Shown here: in pieces, positions 9,042 through 18,577 of the stretch
How the letters are laid out: each line of letters opens with the position of its first letter
Position numbering within the stretch: position 1 is the stretch's first letter
Assembly (NCBI RefSeq): GCF_014841135.1
Contig: NZ_JACYTN010000003.1
Coordinates: forward strand, 124,001 to 188,000
DNA length: 64,000 nucleotides
Source of the DNA: Paenibacillus arenosi
GTDB lineage: Bacteria > Bacillota > Bacilli > Paenibacillales > Paenibacillaceae
Reading direction: 5' to 3'
Translations under genes and position numbers: made by a program
Notes under the pieces: model-generated
What the model saw: only the letters and a program-made list of their open reading frames with translations
The model's database searches: none
Told to the model about the DNA's origin: nothing

Positions 9042-9797
9042 GTGGTGCGGCGATACAATAAGCGAACGAATATGACAAACGATGAGGCAACCTATAGATC
9101 AAAAAAATTAAAAAAATCGAAAAAAGCTCCGAAACTAGCACTGCTAGGCGTGTTGAGTTTACTCGTAGTAGGGCTAGTCTTCTACTACAACATCAATGAT
9201 GTTCGTGTGGATGTAGAGGTTCTGCCATTGATGGCGGTACCGGGACAACCGCTAGAAGGAAAAACGATCGTCATTGATCCGGGTCACGGGGGGAAGCATC
9301 CGGGCTCTATCGGCCAGCTAGGAACGATGGAGCGAGATATGACGCTGCAGATGGCAAAAGAAATCGAGCAGGAGTTGTTGGAGAGAACAGGAGCGACAGT
9401 CCTTTTAACGCGGAAGCAGGACGAAACCGTTGACCTACAGCAACGTGTCGATATGGCTGCAGAAGCAAGTGCTGATCTTTTCCTCAGCATTCACTTCGAT
9501 GCGTTCACAACGAGAGATGTGGAGGGAATGACGACTTACCATAAGGATAGTCATGATCAGCCAATCGCTCAAGCGGTTCATAATCGTTTGATGGAGAAGA
9601 ACTTTGACACGAGAGATCGTGGAGTGAGAGTAGGAGATTACTATGTCCTTCGTGAAAATACAGTCCCAGCGCTACTGCTTGAGTTGGGTTACATTTCAAA
9701 TGAAAAAGATGAGACACGAATGAGATCCTTGCAATTTCACAAGGAAGCATCGCAGGCAATTGTTGAGGGTGTGATTGATTATTTTCATAAACGTTAA
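9042..9797 (+). CDS. N-acetylmuramoyl-L-alanine amidase (Amidase_3, CwlD-like)
   Basis: A 251-residue membrane-anchored cell wall hydrolase. A Lys-rich N-terminus is followed by one membrane segment (about residues 31-48), then the Amidase_3 domain. Zinc ligands are visible as His in IDPGHGG (about 78-84), Glu in MERDMTL and His in SIHFDA; the catalytic Glu lies in LLLELGYISN. The enzyme cleaves the lactoyl-muramic acid to L-alanine bond of peptidoglycan. CwlD makes muramic-delta-lactam in spore cortex, but this could equally be another amidase of the family. The GTG start follows GAGAGGAA. It lies 106 bp upstream of the ABC permease genes. Confidence 0.85.
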   Translation: MVRRYNKRTNMTNDEATYRSKKLKKSKKAPKLALLGVLSLLVVGLVFYYNINDVRVDVEVLPLMAVPGQPLEGKTIVIDPGHGGKHPGSIGQLGTMERDMTLQMAKEIEQELLERTGATVLLTRKQDETVDLQQRVDMAAEASADLFLSIHFDAFTTRDVEGMTTYHKDSHDQPIAQAVHNRLMEKNFDTRDRGVRVGDYYVLRENTVPALLLELGYISNEKDETRMRSLQFHKEASQAIVEGVIDYFHKR

Positions 9798-9903
9798 GTG
9801 ACAATCATGCCTGTATACATTCATTTATTTATTTCATATTTGCATAACGGATGTATATCAAGCCTAGATCATTTCGACCTGAACGAAGGAGGTGTCCCGT
9901 GTC

Positions 9904-10782
9904 ATGCTGCTACGATTGCGGCGATTGGCTCGCAGACAAGGTATTATAGCGATTGGTTTTTTGGCGCCGAGCATAGTCGGATTTGCCGTATTTTACGTAA
10001 TCCCGTTTGGTATAGGTATCCTCTATTCATTGATGGATCAGACGAGTGGCGGCGAGTTTGTAGGGGCAACGAATTATGAAAATGTACTGGCCAGCGCTTC
10101 GTTTCGTAAAGCAGCCATAAACACGTTACAGTTCACAGCTGTTAGCGTACCAATACTCATCTTATCGTCGTTGCTGCTAGCTCTCTTATTGAATGGGAAT
10201 GTCTATGTGAAGCGGGGGCTTCGAACGGCATTTGTTTTACCATTGGTCGTGCCGGTCGCCTCGATTGTTATGGTATGGCAGATCCTATTTGACTGGAACG
10301 GGTCGCTTAATGCTTGGATGTCCCACTTCGGTTGGGAACGGATCGACTGGATGAAGTCGGAATGGGCAATAGGTGTGCTGACACTTGTGTATGTGTGGAA
10401 GAACCTAGGCTATAACATCATTTTGTTGCTTGCAGGCTTGCAAAGCATTCCGAAGGATTATTATGAGACAGCTGAGATAGAGGGTGCCGGTCCGCTGCAT
10501 AAATTGTTCCATATTACAATTGTTTATTTGACGCCGACGATGTTCTTCGTGGTGCTCATCTCTATTATTAATTCGTTTCATATATTCCGAGCGACCTACT
10601 TAATCGCCGGAGACTATCCATACGATAGTATTTACATATTGCAGCACTATATGAACAACATGTTTGCCTCGTTAGATATGCAGAAGTTAACGGCAGCCGC
10701 GGTAATAATGGTTGCATCTATTCTGATCATTGTCTCAAGTATGCTAGCACTAGAGCGGCGATTTAGCCGATCGTTGGAGTAA
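9904..10782 (+). CDS. Sugar-type ABC transporter permease, MalF/UgpA class
   Basis: A 292-residue polytopic membrane protein with six predicted segments. The EAA loop that contacts the ATPase reads YETAEIEGAGPLHKLFHIT. This is the first permease of a carbohydrate-uptake-1 type ABC importer. The ATG at 9904 lies 11 bases after AGGAGG; the upstream in-frame GTG overlaps the ribosome binding site and is unlikely. The second permease follows after 12 bases, and a binding protein lies two genes further on. No ATPase gene is present, as is common for Firmicute systems that share MsmX-type ATPases. Confidence 0.87.
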   Translation: MLLRLRRLARRQGIIAIGFLAPSIVGFAVFYVIPFGIGILYSLMDQTSGGEFVGATNYENVLASASFRKAAINTLQFTAVSVPILILSSLLLALLLNGNVYVKRGLRTAFVLPLVVPVASIVMVWQILFDWNGSLNAWMSHFGWERIDWMKSEWAIGVLTLVYVWKNLGYNIILLLAGLQSIPKDYYETAEIEGAGPLHKLFHITIVYLTPTMFFVVLISIINSFHIFRATYLIAGDYPYDSIYILQHYMNNMFASLDMQKLTAAAVIMVASILIIVSSMLALERRFSRSLE

Positions 10783-10794
10783 GGAGAGTGAAAG

Positions 10795-11673
10795 ATGAAA
10801 AAGCCGACTGTGTTGTACAAATGTATCATGTCTCTTTTTCTCATCGCATGTGCGGTGATTACACTCCTCCCACTCGGGGTTCAGCTAACGAATTCGCTCA
10901 TGAAAGAGAAGGAAATTAACCGTAATTATGAACTGCTGGGTAAGATGCCAGATGCAAAATCTGGGGTAATGGATGCTTTTGTTAATCTGAAAATAATTCC
11001 GGATTGGGTTTCCTTCGAGCAGTATGAAAAGGTGTTGTTGGAAACACCTATCTTCTTAAATATGTTCTGGAACTCCGTGTTTCTAGTCGTTCCTATTGTC
11101 GTAGGGCAGACCGTAGTAGGGGCATTGGCCGCTTACGCCTTCTCGAAACTGAAGTTCCGGGGAAGGGAAGCCTTATTCTTTGTCTACTTGATGACCATGC
11201 TGATGCCCTTCCAAGTAACTTTGGTTCCCAACTACATTATTATCGACCTATTAGGGATCGGGAACAGTGCGAGTGCCATCATTTTACCAGGTATATTTTC
11301 AGCGTTTGGTGTGTTTATGATGCGGCAGTTCATGCTTTCTATCCCGTATGCATATGTGGAGGCCGCTGTTATGGATGGTGCAGGACACTGGTATATTTTC
11401 TGGCGAATTATTGTTCCGCTCATGAAACCTGGCATTGCGGCACTCGTCATCCTGCTGTTTGTTGATTACTGGAATATGGTCGAACAGCCATTGATATTTC
11501 TCGAAGATGCCTTTAAACAGCCGTTGTCACTGTACTTATCTCGGATTCAGGAAGCAGAGAAAGGAGTGGGCTTTGCCGCTTCGGTGCTGTATATGTCACC
11601 GATGGTTCTCTTATTTCTATATGCGGAGTCTTACTTCGTACAGGGTGTGCAGCTGTCAGGTATTAAAGGATAA
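10795..11673 (+). CDS. Sugar-type ABC transporter permease, MalG/UgpE class
   Basis: A 292-residue partner of the preceding permease with six membrane segments and the EAA-loop motif YVEAAVMDGAGHWYIFWRII. A long periplasm-side loop after the first segment includes EKEINRNYELLGKMPDA. Substrate is unknown; membership in the carbohydrate family does not prove a sugar. The ribosome binding site is AAGGAGAG. It is translationally close to both neighbours (12 bases to each), so it belongs to one transcript with the membrane fusion protein that follows. Confidence 0.87.
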   Translation: MKKPTVLYKCIMSLFLIACAVITLLPLGVQLTNSLMKEKEINRNYELLGKMPDAKSGVMDAFVNLKIIPDWVSFEQYEKVLLETPIFLNMFWNSVFLVVPIVVGQTVVGALAAYAFSKLKFRGREALFFVYLMTMLMPFQVTLVPNYIIIDLLGIGNSASAIILPGIFSAFGVFMMRQFMLSIPYAYVEAAVMDGAGHWYIFWRIIVPLMKPGIAALVILLFVDYWNMVEQPLIFLEDAFKQPLSLYLSRIQEAEKGVGFAASVLYMSPMVLLFLYAESYFVQGVQLSGIKG

Positions 11674-11685
11674 GGAGGTTATCGT

Positions 11686-12870
11686 GTGGATGCAAGTGCA
11701 AGCTTAGAGGAACAATCCATTCAAAAACGAAAAAAAACGCTCCGATTCCTCCTCATCGGAAGTGCGATAGCGCTGCTAATCCTTACTTTGTACAGCAATA
11801 CGCTGAAAACGTTGGATTTGCCTAAAGTATGGACAGAGGTTGGAAGACAAGGGCAGATCATTCAAGAGTTTCGTGCGGTTGGAACACTACGGCCAGTAAG
11901 TGAGGTTAAGTTATCAAGCTCCTCTGGATGGACCGTAAAAAATGTAAAGATAAAGAAGGGGGATCGAGTAATAAGAGGTCAGACACTGGTTACGTATGAG
12001 AACTCAGATGCTCACAATGAGCTGCAAGATGAGCAAGCCACGCTTGCACGGCTTCGGCTGGAGTTGGAAGTACCCCAAGAACGCTATGTTCAAGCCGTAA
12101 GAAACAACGATGAGGCAAGTATACGTACCTCCAAACGAGACATGAAGCTCGCACAATTACAAATAGAGAATCAGCAAAGAAAGATACAAAATCTACAGCA
12201 GAGGATCCGCCGGGATTCGAACCTGGTTGCACCGTTCGATGGATTCATTACGGAGTTAAATGCGGTCACAGGTTCACCGTCAGTCAGTGATGGTTTCGAT
12301 GTGCGGCTAGCGAATGAAAACTTGGGCTATCAGGCGGAACTTTCACTTCCTGCAACTGCTACTGAGGAATTGAAGCTGGGCGATAAGTTGGATTTGCAAA
12401 GCTATGGTGGCGGGTCTGCTAGACCGCTGAATGGCACGATCACAACGATAGAGCATGTGGATGCTAAAGAGTCTTCTTCTCCCTCCCTAGCAGGAGGTGA
12501 AGGAGAAACAGGTGTCCAGCAGCCATTAGATGCAGTGGCTTGGAATCGTCTTATTGTAAAAGTATCGGATAAAACGGTTCGAACAGGTGAACAAGTCCGT
12601 GTACATTTGACCCGTACATCTGGGGAAGGGGGCAGCATGCTCCTCTCCAATAAGGCAATTCATAAAGAGGGAGTGAACCACTATGTCCATGTTGTAGAGG
12701 AAGCTAAAGGACCTCTCGGCAATACATACCACATTCGAAAAACGAAGGTTGAAGTAGGAACTGCCAATGACAGCGAAACCGTTATTCTTTCTGGTGCTTA
12801 TCCAAATGAACAGATTGTCGTCGAAAGTACGGAGCCTTTAGTAGAGGGAAGTAGAGTAAGACCACAATAG
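11686..12870 (+). CDS. HlyD/RND-type membrane fusion (periplasmic adaptor) protein
   Basis: A 394-residue protein with one N-terminal membrane anchor (about residues 20-38), then a lipoyl/beta-barrel half containing VKIKKGDRVIRGQTLVTYE, a coiled coil (about 105-180, rich in Gln, Arg and Glu), a second lipoyl half with VAPFDGFITEL, and beta-barrel domains. In Gram-positives such adaptors normally work with MacB-like export ABC proteins or in peptide and lantibiotic transport. Here it sits between importer permeases and a binding protein with no export permease or ATPase, which is unusual. The GTG start lies 7 bases after AAGGAGG. Confidence 0.85.
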   Translation: MDASASLEEQSIQKRKKTLRFLLIGSAIALLILTLYSNTLKTLDLPKVWTEVGRQGQIIQEFRAVGTLRPVSEVKLSSSSGWTVKNVKIKKGDRVIRGQTLVTYENSDAHNELQDEQATLARLRLELEVPQERYVQAVRNNDEASIRTSKRDMKLAQLQIENQQRKIQNLQQRIRRDSNLVAPFDGFITELNAVTGSPSVSDGFDVRLANENLGYQAELSLPATATEELKLGDKLDLQSYGGGSARPLNGTITTIEHVDAKESSSPSLAGGEGETGVQQPLDAVAWNRLIVKVSDKTVRTGEQVRVHLTRTSGEGGSMLLSNKAIHKEGVNHYVHVVEEAKGPLGNTYHIRKTKVEVGTANDSETVILSGAYPNEQIVVESTEPLVEGSRVRPQ

Positions 12871-12920
12871 AATTCGATTAGGTATAATTCAGCTTTCATA
12901 ATGAGAGGAGACCATTACTT

Positions 12921-14219
12921 ATGAAAAAATGGTTGATGTTGATGTGTGGAATACTGGCAATGACTCTTACAGGATGTGCAAGTGGCAGTGGGGATGAGCA
13001 GCCAAATGAGAGCGGACCTAAGAAAGTGGTGCTGTCCGTACATACGGCGAGTGAGTACTATAAGTCAGCAAAGGCCGAGTTTGAGGCTTTGCATCCGAAT
13101 ACAACTATTGAGATTAAGGAGTACAAATCCGAGGGGGGAAACGCTGAGGCAGATTTCGAAAAATATGTGCAAACAACAAATACACAAATCCTTTCTGGTA
13201 AGGGCGCGGACCTAATCGATCTAAACGTTGCCGGGCTTCAGGTTGGAAAGTACGTAAATAAAAATGCACTCGTTAATCTTACCGAATTGATGGAGCAGGA
13301 TAAGTCGTTCAATAAAGATCATTACTATATGAATATTTTTGAACATGCGAAAATGAATGACGGTCTTTATGTGCTGCCGACGAGATTTTTTCTGGATACA
13401 TTGCTTGGAGATCGTGAAGCGATCACGGCTTCGCAGCTCCAAATTGATGATAAGCATTGGACATGGAGCGAATTTGCACAAGCGGGTAAGCAACTGCATG
13501 AGAAAAATGGTCGTTACGCGATAGGCAATACGCCTCCAGAACAAATGTTAGGCTATCTTGTCACGGATAACTATACGGAATTGGTCGATTCGTCCACTTC
13601 GAACGCCAAGTTCCAGTCTCCCTTCTTTATTGATATGCTGGGCCAAGTGAAGGACATGTACGACGATAAAGTCATTACGACTGACCCGTTAGGTATTGGA
13701 GAAGCTTACTTTTACCCCCTTTTACTATTATCACCGAGCGATTATTTTACGGAAAGTATCAGTTTCTTCAAGCAAGGAAAGGTATATCGCAAGCCTCATA
13801 CGAGTGAACAACCTTCCGGGGTTTCTTTTAGAGGAGCTAACCCTATCGCAATAAATGCCAATTCAAAGGTCAAGCCGGAGGCGTGGGAGTTCCTTAAGTT
13901 CCTCCTATCTGATCAGTTTCAATCTAAGGCTGATCAACAAGGGTTTGCGGTGAATAAGTTGGCTAATGAGAAAGTGATGAATCAATTGGTCGAGAAGGGA
14001 AAGGTTAGTTCTGTAACTGGAGAGGATGTACCCGTGACCGCTACTGGTATGGAAATTTTGAAGCAGATGATTGCTGACGCCAGCATCTTTATTCAGGAAG
14101 ATAGCAAGATTCAGTCTATTATAAGCGAAGAAGCAGTGGCTTACTTCAGCGGTCAGAAGTCAGCGGAAGATGTCGCCAGTCTGATTCAGAATCGTGTTAC
14201 GACCTATCTTAATGAATAA
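12921..14219 (+). CDS. ABC transporter solute-binding lipoprotein
   Basis: A 432-residue extracellular binding protein with signal peptide and lipobox LTGC. The mature protein follows the bacterial solute-binding family 1 pattern: VVLSVHTASEYYKSAKAEFE, then LHPNTTIEIKEYKSE, and late WEFLKFLLSDQFQSKAD. It should deliver ligand to the MalF/MalG-type permeases at 9904 and 10795. It lies 50 bases after the membrane fusion protein and 26 bases before a second lipoprotein gene. Ligand unknown. Confidence 0.87.
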   Translation: MKKWLMLMCGILAMTLTGCASGSGDEQPNESGPKKVVLSVHTASEYYKSAKAEFEALHPNTTIEIKEYKSEGGNAEADFEKYVQTTNTQILSGKGADLIDLNVAGLQVGKYVNKNALVNLTELMEQDKSFNKDHYYMNIFEHAKMNDGLYVLPTRFFLDTLLGDREAITASQLQIDDKHWTWSEFAQAGKQLHEKNGRYAIGNTPPEQMLGYLVTDNYTELVDSSTSNAKFQSPFFIDMLGQVKDMYDDKVITTDPLGIGEAYFYPLLLLSPSDYFTESISFFKQGKVYRKPHTSEQPSGVSFRGANPIAINANSKVKPEAWEFLKFLLSDQFQSKADQQGFAVNKLANEKVMNQLVEKGKVSSVTGEDVPVTATGMEILKQMIADASIFIQEDSKIQSIISEEAVAYFSGQKSAEDVASLIQNRVTTYLNE

Positions 14220-14245
14220 ACGGTAGAAACGAGAGGAGATTGAAG

Positions 14246-14902
14246 ATGAAGCGCATAGCTGCCCTTCTCATATTCATTGCATTCGCAACTATTATTATGG
14301 GCTGTACTCAGGTTGCATCCAATTTGAGCGAAAATAAAGATTCCCGTGGAGAGCAAAATTCACAGTCCATAGATGAGTCTGTAGATGAAAAAGTGATTAA
14401 AATTATTCCATCTACTACTACAGATAAACAAGTAGCGGAGAAGCAGGTACTCACTGATCAAACAGATGACCGATTAGAAAGGAAGAGTGTGCTTTCTAAT
14501 CAACTAGAGATTTCGATCCCTAAAGATTTTAAGGAGGAGTCTCCCAACGATCGGGAACTCAAGTTTCATGATGAATCTGCACAAGTTACGATTACTATCA
14601 AGCATGATCCGGAGCAAAAAAGTGGGGGAGAGGCAGAGCCAGCTGAACAGAGTCTTAAAAAGATGAAAGGGATTCTGGAGCAGAATTATGAAGGCGCTGA
14701 GGGAATAAGTGAAGAGGTCAGGGAAGTTGACGGTAAGCATATGGCGGTGCAAGAGATAACGACTAAGGATAAATATGTCCTTCTATCTTGGTCAAGTTTA
14801 CATGGCGGGCTTCTGGAGGTTCAAGTTTCTAGCCCTATTGGGATGCAAGAGGAATGGAGTCTATTAGCCAATAAAATGATCGAATCTATCCAGATGAAGT
14901 AG
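14246..14902 (+). CDS. Lipoprotein of unknown function in the ABC/two-component locus
   Basis: A 218-residue exported protein with lipobox IIMGC, a highly polar Ser/Glu/Lys-rich linker (about residues 25-85), and a C-terminal domain of about 130 residues rich in beta strands (SNQLEISIPKDF, then KYVLLSWSSLHGGLLEVQVS). The pattern resembles small surface domains fused to lipoproteins in Bacilli, but I do not recognise a named family. The ATG at 14246 has AGGAG 7 bases upstream. As the last gene before the regulators it may be an accessory sensor or a transporter subunit. Confidence 0.65.
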   Translation: MKRIAALLIFIAFATIIMGCTQVASNLSENKDSRGEQNSQSIDESVDEKVIKIIPSTTTDKQVAEKQVLTDQTDDRLERKSVLSNQLEISIPKDFKEESPNDRELKFHDESAQVTITIKHDPEQKSGGEAEPAEQSLKKMKGILEQNYEGAEGISEEVREVDGKHMAVQEITTKDKYVLLSWSSLHGGLLEVQVSSPIGMQEEWSLLANKMIESIQMK

Positions 14903-14940
14903 TGTAAAGATCAAATGGTAGAGAGATGACTTCTATGTGC

Positions 14941-14949
14941 TGGTATAAT
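14941..14949 (+). promoter_or_regulatory. Extended -10 promoter for the two-component genes
   Basis: TGGTATAAT is a perfect extended -10 box 33 bases upstream of the response regulator start. No good -35 box is seen, as expected for extended -10 promoters. It would give the regulators expression separate from the transporter genes. Confidence 0.5.
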
Positions 14950-14981
14950 ATAGATATTACAACCTGGGGTTAGGAGTTATC

Positions 14982-15665
14982 ATGATGCCAAGGACCATTT
15001 TAATCGTGGAAGATGAACCGATATTGCGGGAGATTGCAAAAGATTATTTTATAAATGAAGGCTATGACGTGTTAGAAGGATCTGATGGCAAGGTAGGCTT
15101 AGCCTTGTTTCAAGAACATCAAGTAGACTTGATCGTGCTAGATATTATGCTGCCAGAACTCGACGGATGGTCTGTGTGTCGGCGTATTCGCAAGACATCG
15201 GACGTTCCAATCATTATGTTAACTGCGCGGGTGGATGAAGATGATACGTTGCTTGGTTTCGAGCTAGGCGCGGATGATTATGTGACGAAGCCTTACAGTC
15301 CACCCGTGCTATTAGCTCGGGCTAAGCGTCTGCTCGATAGTCGAGCTCGAACAACGACAGCGTCAGCAGATACTTTGATACATGGCGGGGTGTGTATTGA
15401 TCATGCTTCACGGATGGTGATGATTGACGGTGCAAGCATCAGCTTCACCTATACCGAATTCGAGATTTTGTCGTATTTGATGGTGAACGAAGGAATTGTT
15501 ATTACTAGAGAACAACTGATTACGAAGATCTGGGGATACGAGAGCTCAGGCGATGATCGTACGGTAAATACACATATTCGAAATATACGGGGTAAGCTTG
15601 GCGGCAAGGGCAAGCTTATTAAGACGGTCGTGCGCATTGGTTACAAGTTCGAGGTTAGCGTATGA
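14982..15665 (+). CDS. OmpR/PhoB-family response regulator
   Basis: A 227-residue two-domain regulator. The receiver domain has the acidic pair in VEDEP, the phosphorylated Asp in IVLDIMLPELDGW (about residue 54), the conserved Thr in IMLTAR and the Lys in VTKPYSP. The C-terminal winged-helix domain shows TYTEFEILSYLMVNEG and the recognition helix region DDRTVNTHIRNIRGKL. The stop overlaps the histidine kinase start by four bases. Two ATG codons in tandem (14982, 14985) follow TAGGAG. Likely targets are the upstream transporter and amidase genes, where phased repeats occur at 8960. Confidence 0.93.
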   Translation: MMPRTILIVEDEPILREIAKDYFINEGYDVLEGSDGKVGLALFQEHQVDLIVLDIMLPELDGWSVCRRIRKTSDVPIIMLTARVDEDDTLLGFELGADDYVTKPYSPPVLLARAKRLLDSRARTTTASADTLIHGGVCIDHASRMVMIDGASISFTYTEFEILSYLMVNEGIVITREQLITKIWGYESSGDDRTVNTHIRNIRGKLGGKGKLIKTVVRIGYKFEVSV

Positions 15666-17461
15666 GAGTAGGAATTGTGTGGAAGCTGTTTTTTTTAACG
15701 ACAACGCTGTGTATGCTCATTTTAGCAACGGTGTATATAGGACAATCATTTTTTTTCAAGCAGTATTATGAGAATCGCAAACTGGATGATATTCAAGCTA
15801 ATATACAATTGTTTGAGCGCAATTATGTAAATGTCAAAGGCAACGTGGCTGCCATACAAAGGCTGGAGCAAGAGTTCTATCGAGATAACAATACATGGAT
15901 TACGACACTCGATAAACACGGTAATTTGCGGAATACAAATGACTTTTATGTAGAAATTAAATTGGATTACTCCTCTAACGAGGATGTGCCTAGTAATTCA
16001 ACTATTCGTATCCCTCTATACAATTTGGTAAGTATAGAAGAAGCAGCTAATGAGTCATCGCCTATACAGGTTGGATCTGGGGTTGTTATTAAGGCGGTAA
16101 ATGAGTATGGAGCCTATGTCCCAGTGCGGATAGAAGAGCAAAAACAAGGTAAGTACTATTGGGGTAATGACCAGGTTGTAGAATTAGTGGACGACAAATA
16201 TATTAAAATGAATATAAAGAACGGCTCGATCACATACTTGAGGGGAACAGTCACTGAAATCCGGATTCCTGAAGAGAACAACGTTTCGAGCCTGATGTAT
16301 GATGATGCTCTATTTATGGGAGAAATTAAGCAATTCCAAGCAGACTTATTGCAGGATGAGGATGCTTTGGATGATCTACACATCAATTTTATGGAAATGC
16401 TAGATAGAGTGCACAACAATGTGAAGTACAAACTATTTATTAAACCGATCCGCGGCAGTGATGGTTCAACGGTTTATTTGTTCTCAATGGCATCCTTGCA
16501 GCCCGTTGATGAAGCTGTGCAAATGCTAGAGGAATACTATGGATATCTTATCGCCCTTGTATTGCTGTTGGTCATTCTCGTTTCCTTTTATTATTCGAAA
16601 AAGATAGCCAAACCGCTCTTGCGAATCAGTAGTACTACTGAAAAAATTGCGAATCTGGACTTCTCCGAACAGTTGTCTATCCGTTCGAAGGACGAGATTG
16701 GTGACTTGTCATCTAATATTAATCAGCTATCGCAGACGTTGCATTCTTATATAGAGCAGTTGCAGCGAGATATTGAAAAGGAAAAGCAGCTGGAAAATAC
16801 AAGGAAAGAATTTATTGCCGGCGTATCCCATGAATTGAAGACGCCTTTAAGCATTATGAAAAGCTGCATCTCTATACTGCGAGATGGTGTCGCCCAGCAT
16901 AAACGAGAGCATTACTTCGAGGCGATGGTAAAAGAAGTCGATAAAATGGACTTGATGATCGTGGATATGTTGGAGTTGGCTAAGTTTGAATCCGGCACAT
17001 ACAAGATGGAGATGGACGTGTTCCAGCTCGATACGATCGTAGCCTACATATGCGAACAGCTTTCACCCGAGATGGAAAAGAAGCAATTGCTTGTCCATAT
17101 GCAGCTTGTACCTGTAACCGTTGAAGCGAATCAGCTGCGTATTGAGCAGGTCATTACTAACTTTATGACAAATGCAATACGCTACACGCCTGAAGGAGAG
17201 GAACTATATATCTTGACTGTTGAAGAGGGCGAATTCATAAAAGTAAGTATCGAGAACAAAGGGGTTCATATTCCACCTGCTCAGTTAGATAAAGTGTGGG
17301 ACCGTTTCTATCGGGGGGATTCATCTCGTCAACGGACTCAGGGAGGAACTGGACTCGGGCTTGCCATTTCTAAAAATATTCTTGAGCTCCATCATGTACC
17401 GTACGGCGCTGAAAATACAGAAGATGGTGTTCAATTCTATTTTTATTTGCGTAAGTGTTAG
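15662..17461 (+). CDS. Membrane sensor histidine kinase
   Basis: A 599-residue kinase. Membrane segments at about 7-29 and 293-313 bracket a large extracytoplasmic sensor domain of about 260 residues. Then come a HAMP domain (PLLRISSTTEKIANLDFSEQ), the dimerisation domain with phospho-acceptor His near residue 390 in GVSHELKTPLS, and an ATPase domain with N-box FMTNAIRYTPEG and G-box TGLGLAISKNI. The N-terminus overlaps the regulator by ATGA. The large sensor domain, next to a transporter with two lipoproteins, suggests it detects the transported compound or envelope stress. Confidence 0.93.
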   Translation: MRVGIVWKLFFLTTTLCMLILATVYIGQSFFFKQYYENRKLDDIQANIQLFERNYVNVKGNVAAIQRLEQEFYRDNNTWITTLDKHGNLRNTNDFYVEIKLDYSSNEDVPSNSTIRIPLYNLVSIEEAANESSPIQVGSGVVIKAVNEYGAYVPVRIEEQKQGKYYWGNDQVVELVDDKYIKMNIKNGSITYLRGTVTEIRIPEENNVSSLMYDDALFMGEIKQFQADLLQDEDALDDLHINFMEMLDRVHNNVKYKLFIKPIRGSDGSTVYLFSMASLQPVDEAVQMLEEYYGYLIALVLLLVILVSFYYSKKIAKPLLRISSTTEKIANLDFSEQLSIRSKDEIGDLSSNINQLSQTLHSYIEQLQRDIEKEKQLENTRKEFIAGVSHELKTPLSIMKSCISILRDGVAQHKREHYFEAMVKEVDKMDLMIVDMLELAKFESGTYKMEMDVFQLDTIVAYICEQLSPEMEKKQLLVHMQLVPVTVEANQLRIEQVITNFMTNAIRYTPEGEELYILTVEEGEFIKVSIENKGVHIPPAQLDKVWDRFYRGDSSRQRTQGGTGLGLAISKNILELHHVPYGAENTEDGVQFYFYLRKC

Positions 17462-17535
17462 TTGTTGTACTCGTTACTCTTATATAGAAGTACAGGCAAG
17501 AAATGATGGAAGCCATCGCTAGCGAAAAAACGATC

Positions 17536-17561
17536 CAAGCCATCCTAATCGGGATGGCTTG
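17536..17561 (+). terminator. Hairpin after histidine kinase gene
   Basis: CAAGCCATCC and GGATGGCTTG form a perfect 10-bp stem with a 6-base loop. The following GTGTGCTGTTTGTC is only moderately T-rich, so termination is likely but not certain. Confidence 0.55.
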
Positions 17562-17607
17562 TGTGCTGTTTGTCATTTCAACTGTTGGTGCTTCAAACTC
17601 CTATAGC

Positions 17608-18324
17608 TTATGAGCCACTTATTTTGCTCGTTTCATCCAGCTTCAATGGAAGAAAGGCATAGTTTTCATGCCTTAAAATTTCACACTTACGAACAGGAAT
17701 AGGATGTTTGAAAATAGGTCCATCAATGACCGTCGTATGGAACTCTCCGCCTTCTCCGCAAGGGTCGATACCGCGCGCTTCAAGTTCTTTCACAAATTCA
17801 TGTGTTAGCGTTCGCCCTAGATCGTCTTCTGTCATCCCTAACGATAGATTCACCGTCACGAGAACTGTAACAAATCCCAAATTGATAAATTCATCGACTG
17901 TTTCGCGATGGTCCATTTCCCACAGAGGCATGCCGAGCTTCATTCCCACTCGCTGTGTAATGCCATCCTGCCAACAGCCATGAGCAGGCATGTCCAAGTC
18001 GCCAGTTACTAACACTTCGGCACCTTGCTGTTTCGCCTGTTCCAGAAGGGCGATAAAGACAGCTTCATAATCTGCCCAGCTTGCGGCAGCTGTAAAGGCG
18101 GGCAATCCGATTGATTCAGCTTGCGCATGAATAAGTTCCGGCGGCATGCCGTGGGAGCGGGAACGTTTCCCTTCCTCTTCAAGCATGACGATGAGTCCCA
18201 ACGGTTCTCCCACTTTCATCGCTTTATATAATGCTAGGACGCTATCTTTTCCTCCGCTAAACGAGGCGATAAACTTGCGCCCAGCAGCTCCATTTCTCCA
18301 GTTGTTAACGTTAGTTTCCGTCAT
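17608..18324 (-). CDS. Dph6-related ATP pyrophosphatase (diphthine-ammonia ligase family)
   Basis: A 238-residue protein of the adenine-nucleotide alpha-hydrolase fold. The PP-loop reads FSGGKDSVLALY (about residues 21-32), and the conserved family block GEGGEFHTTVIDGPIFK lies near the C-terminus. In eukaryotes and archaea the family amidates diphthine on elongation factor 2. Bacteria have no diphthamide, so the bacterial role must be a different ATP-dependent amidation or related step and is unknown. The gene stands alone; the upstream 250 bp hold no recognised gene. Confidence 0.85.
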   Translation of the reverse strand: MTETNVNNWRNGAAGRKFIASFSGGKDSVLALYKAMKVGEPLGLIVMLEEEGKRSRSHGMPPELIHAQAESIGLPAFTAAASWADYEAVFIALLEQAKQQGAEVLVTGDLDMPAHGCWQDGITQRVGMKLGMPLWEMDHRETVDEFINLGFVTVLVTVNLSLGMTEDDLGRTLTHEFVKELEARGIDPCGEGGEFHTTVIDGPIFKHPIPVRKCEILRHENYAFLPLKLDETSKISGS

Positions 18325-18577
18325 ACGTATGTCCCCTTTACCCCAAGATGTCTATTGCGTGATACATATGATTCGTCCAAAATATGCTTTCATGATTGTA
18401 ATTGCAGTAAGGGTTGCTGTAAGAGCTGAATTAAGAGTTGCTCTCGCCGGTCCTTCTTATCGTTGTTATTGTCTCATTTTCCGCCATTTCATTTCAACTT
18501 AATGTGTCATTGTATCGGAATGGATAAAGGTATTCCTCCGTTACAATCGAAATAGATACTACGACTTTATATACTAA

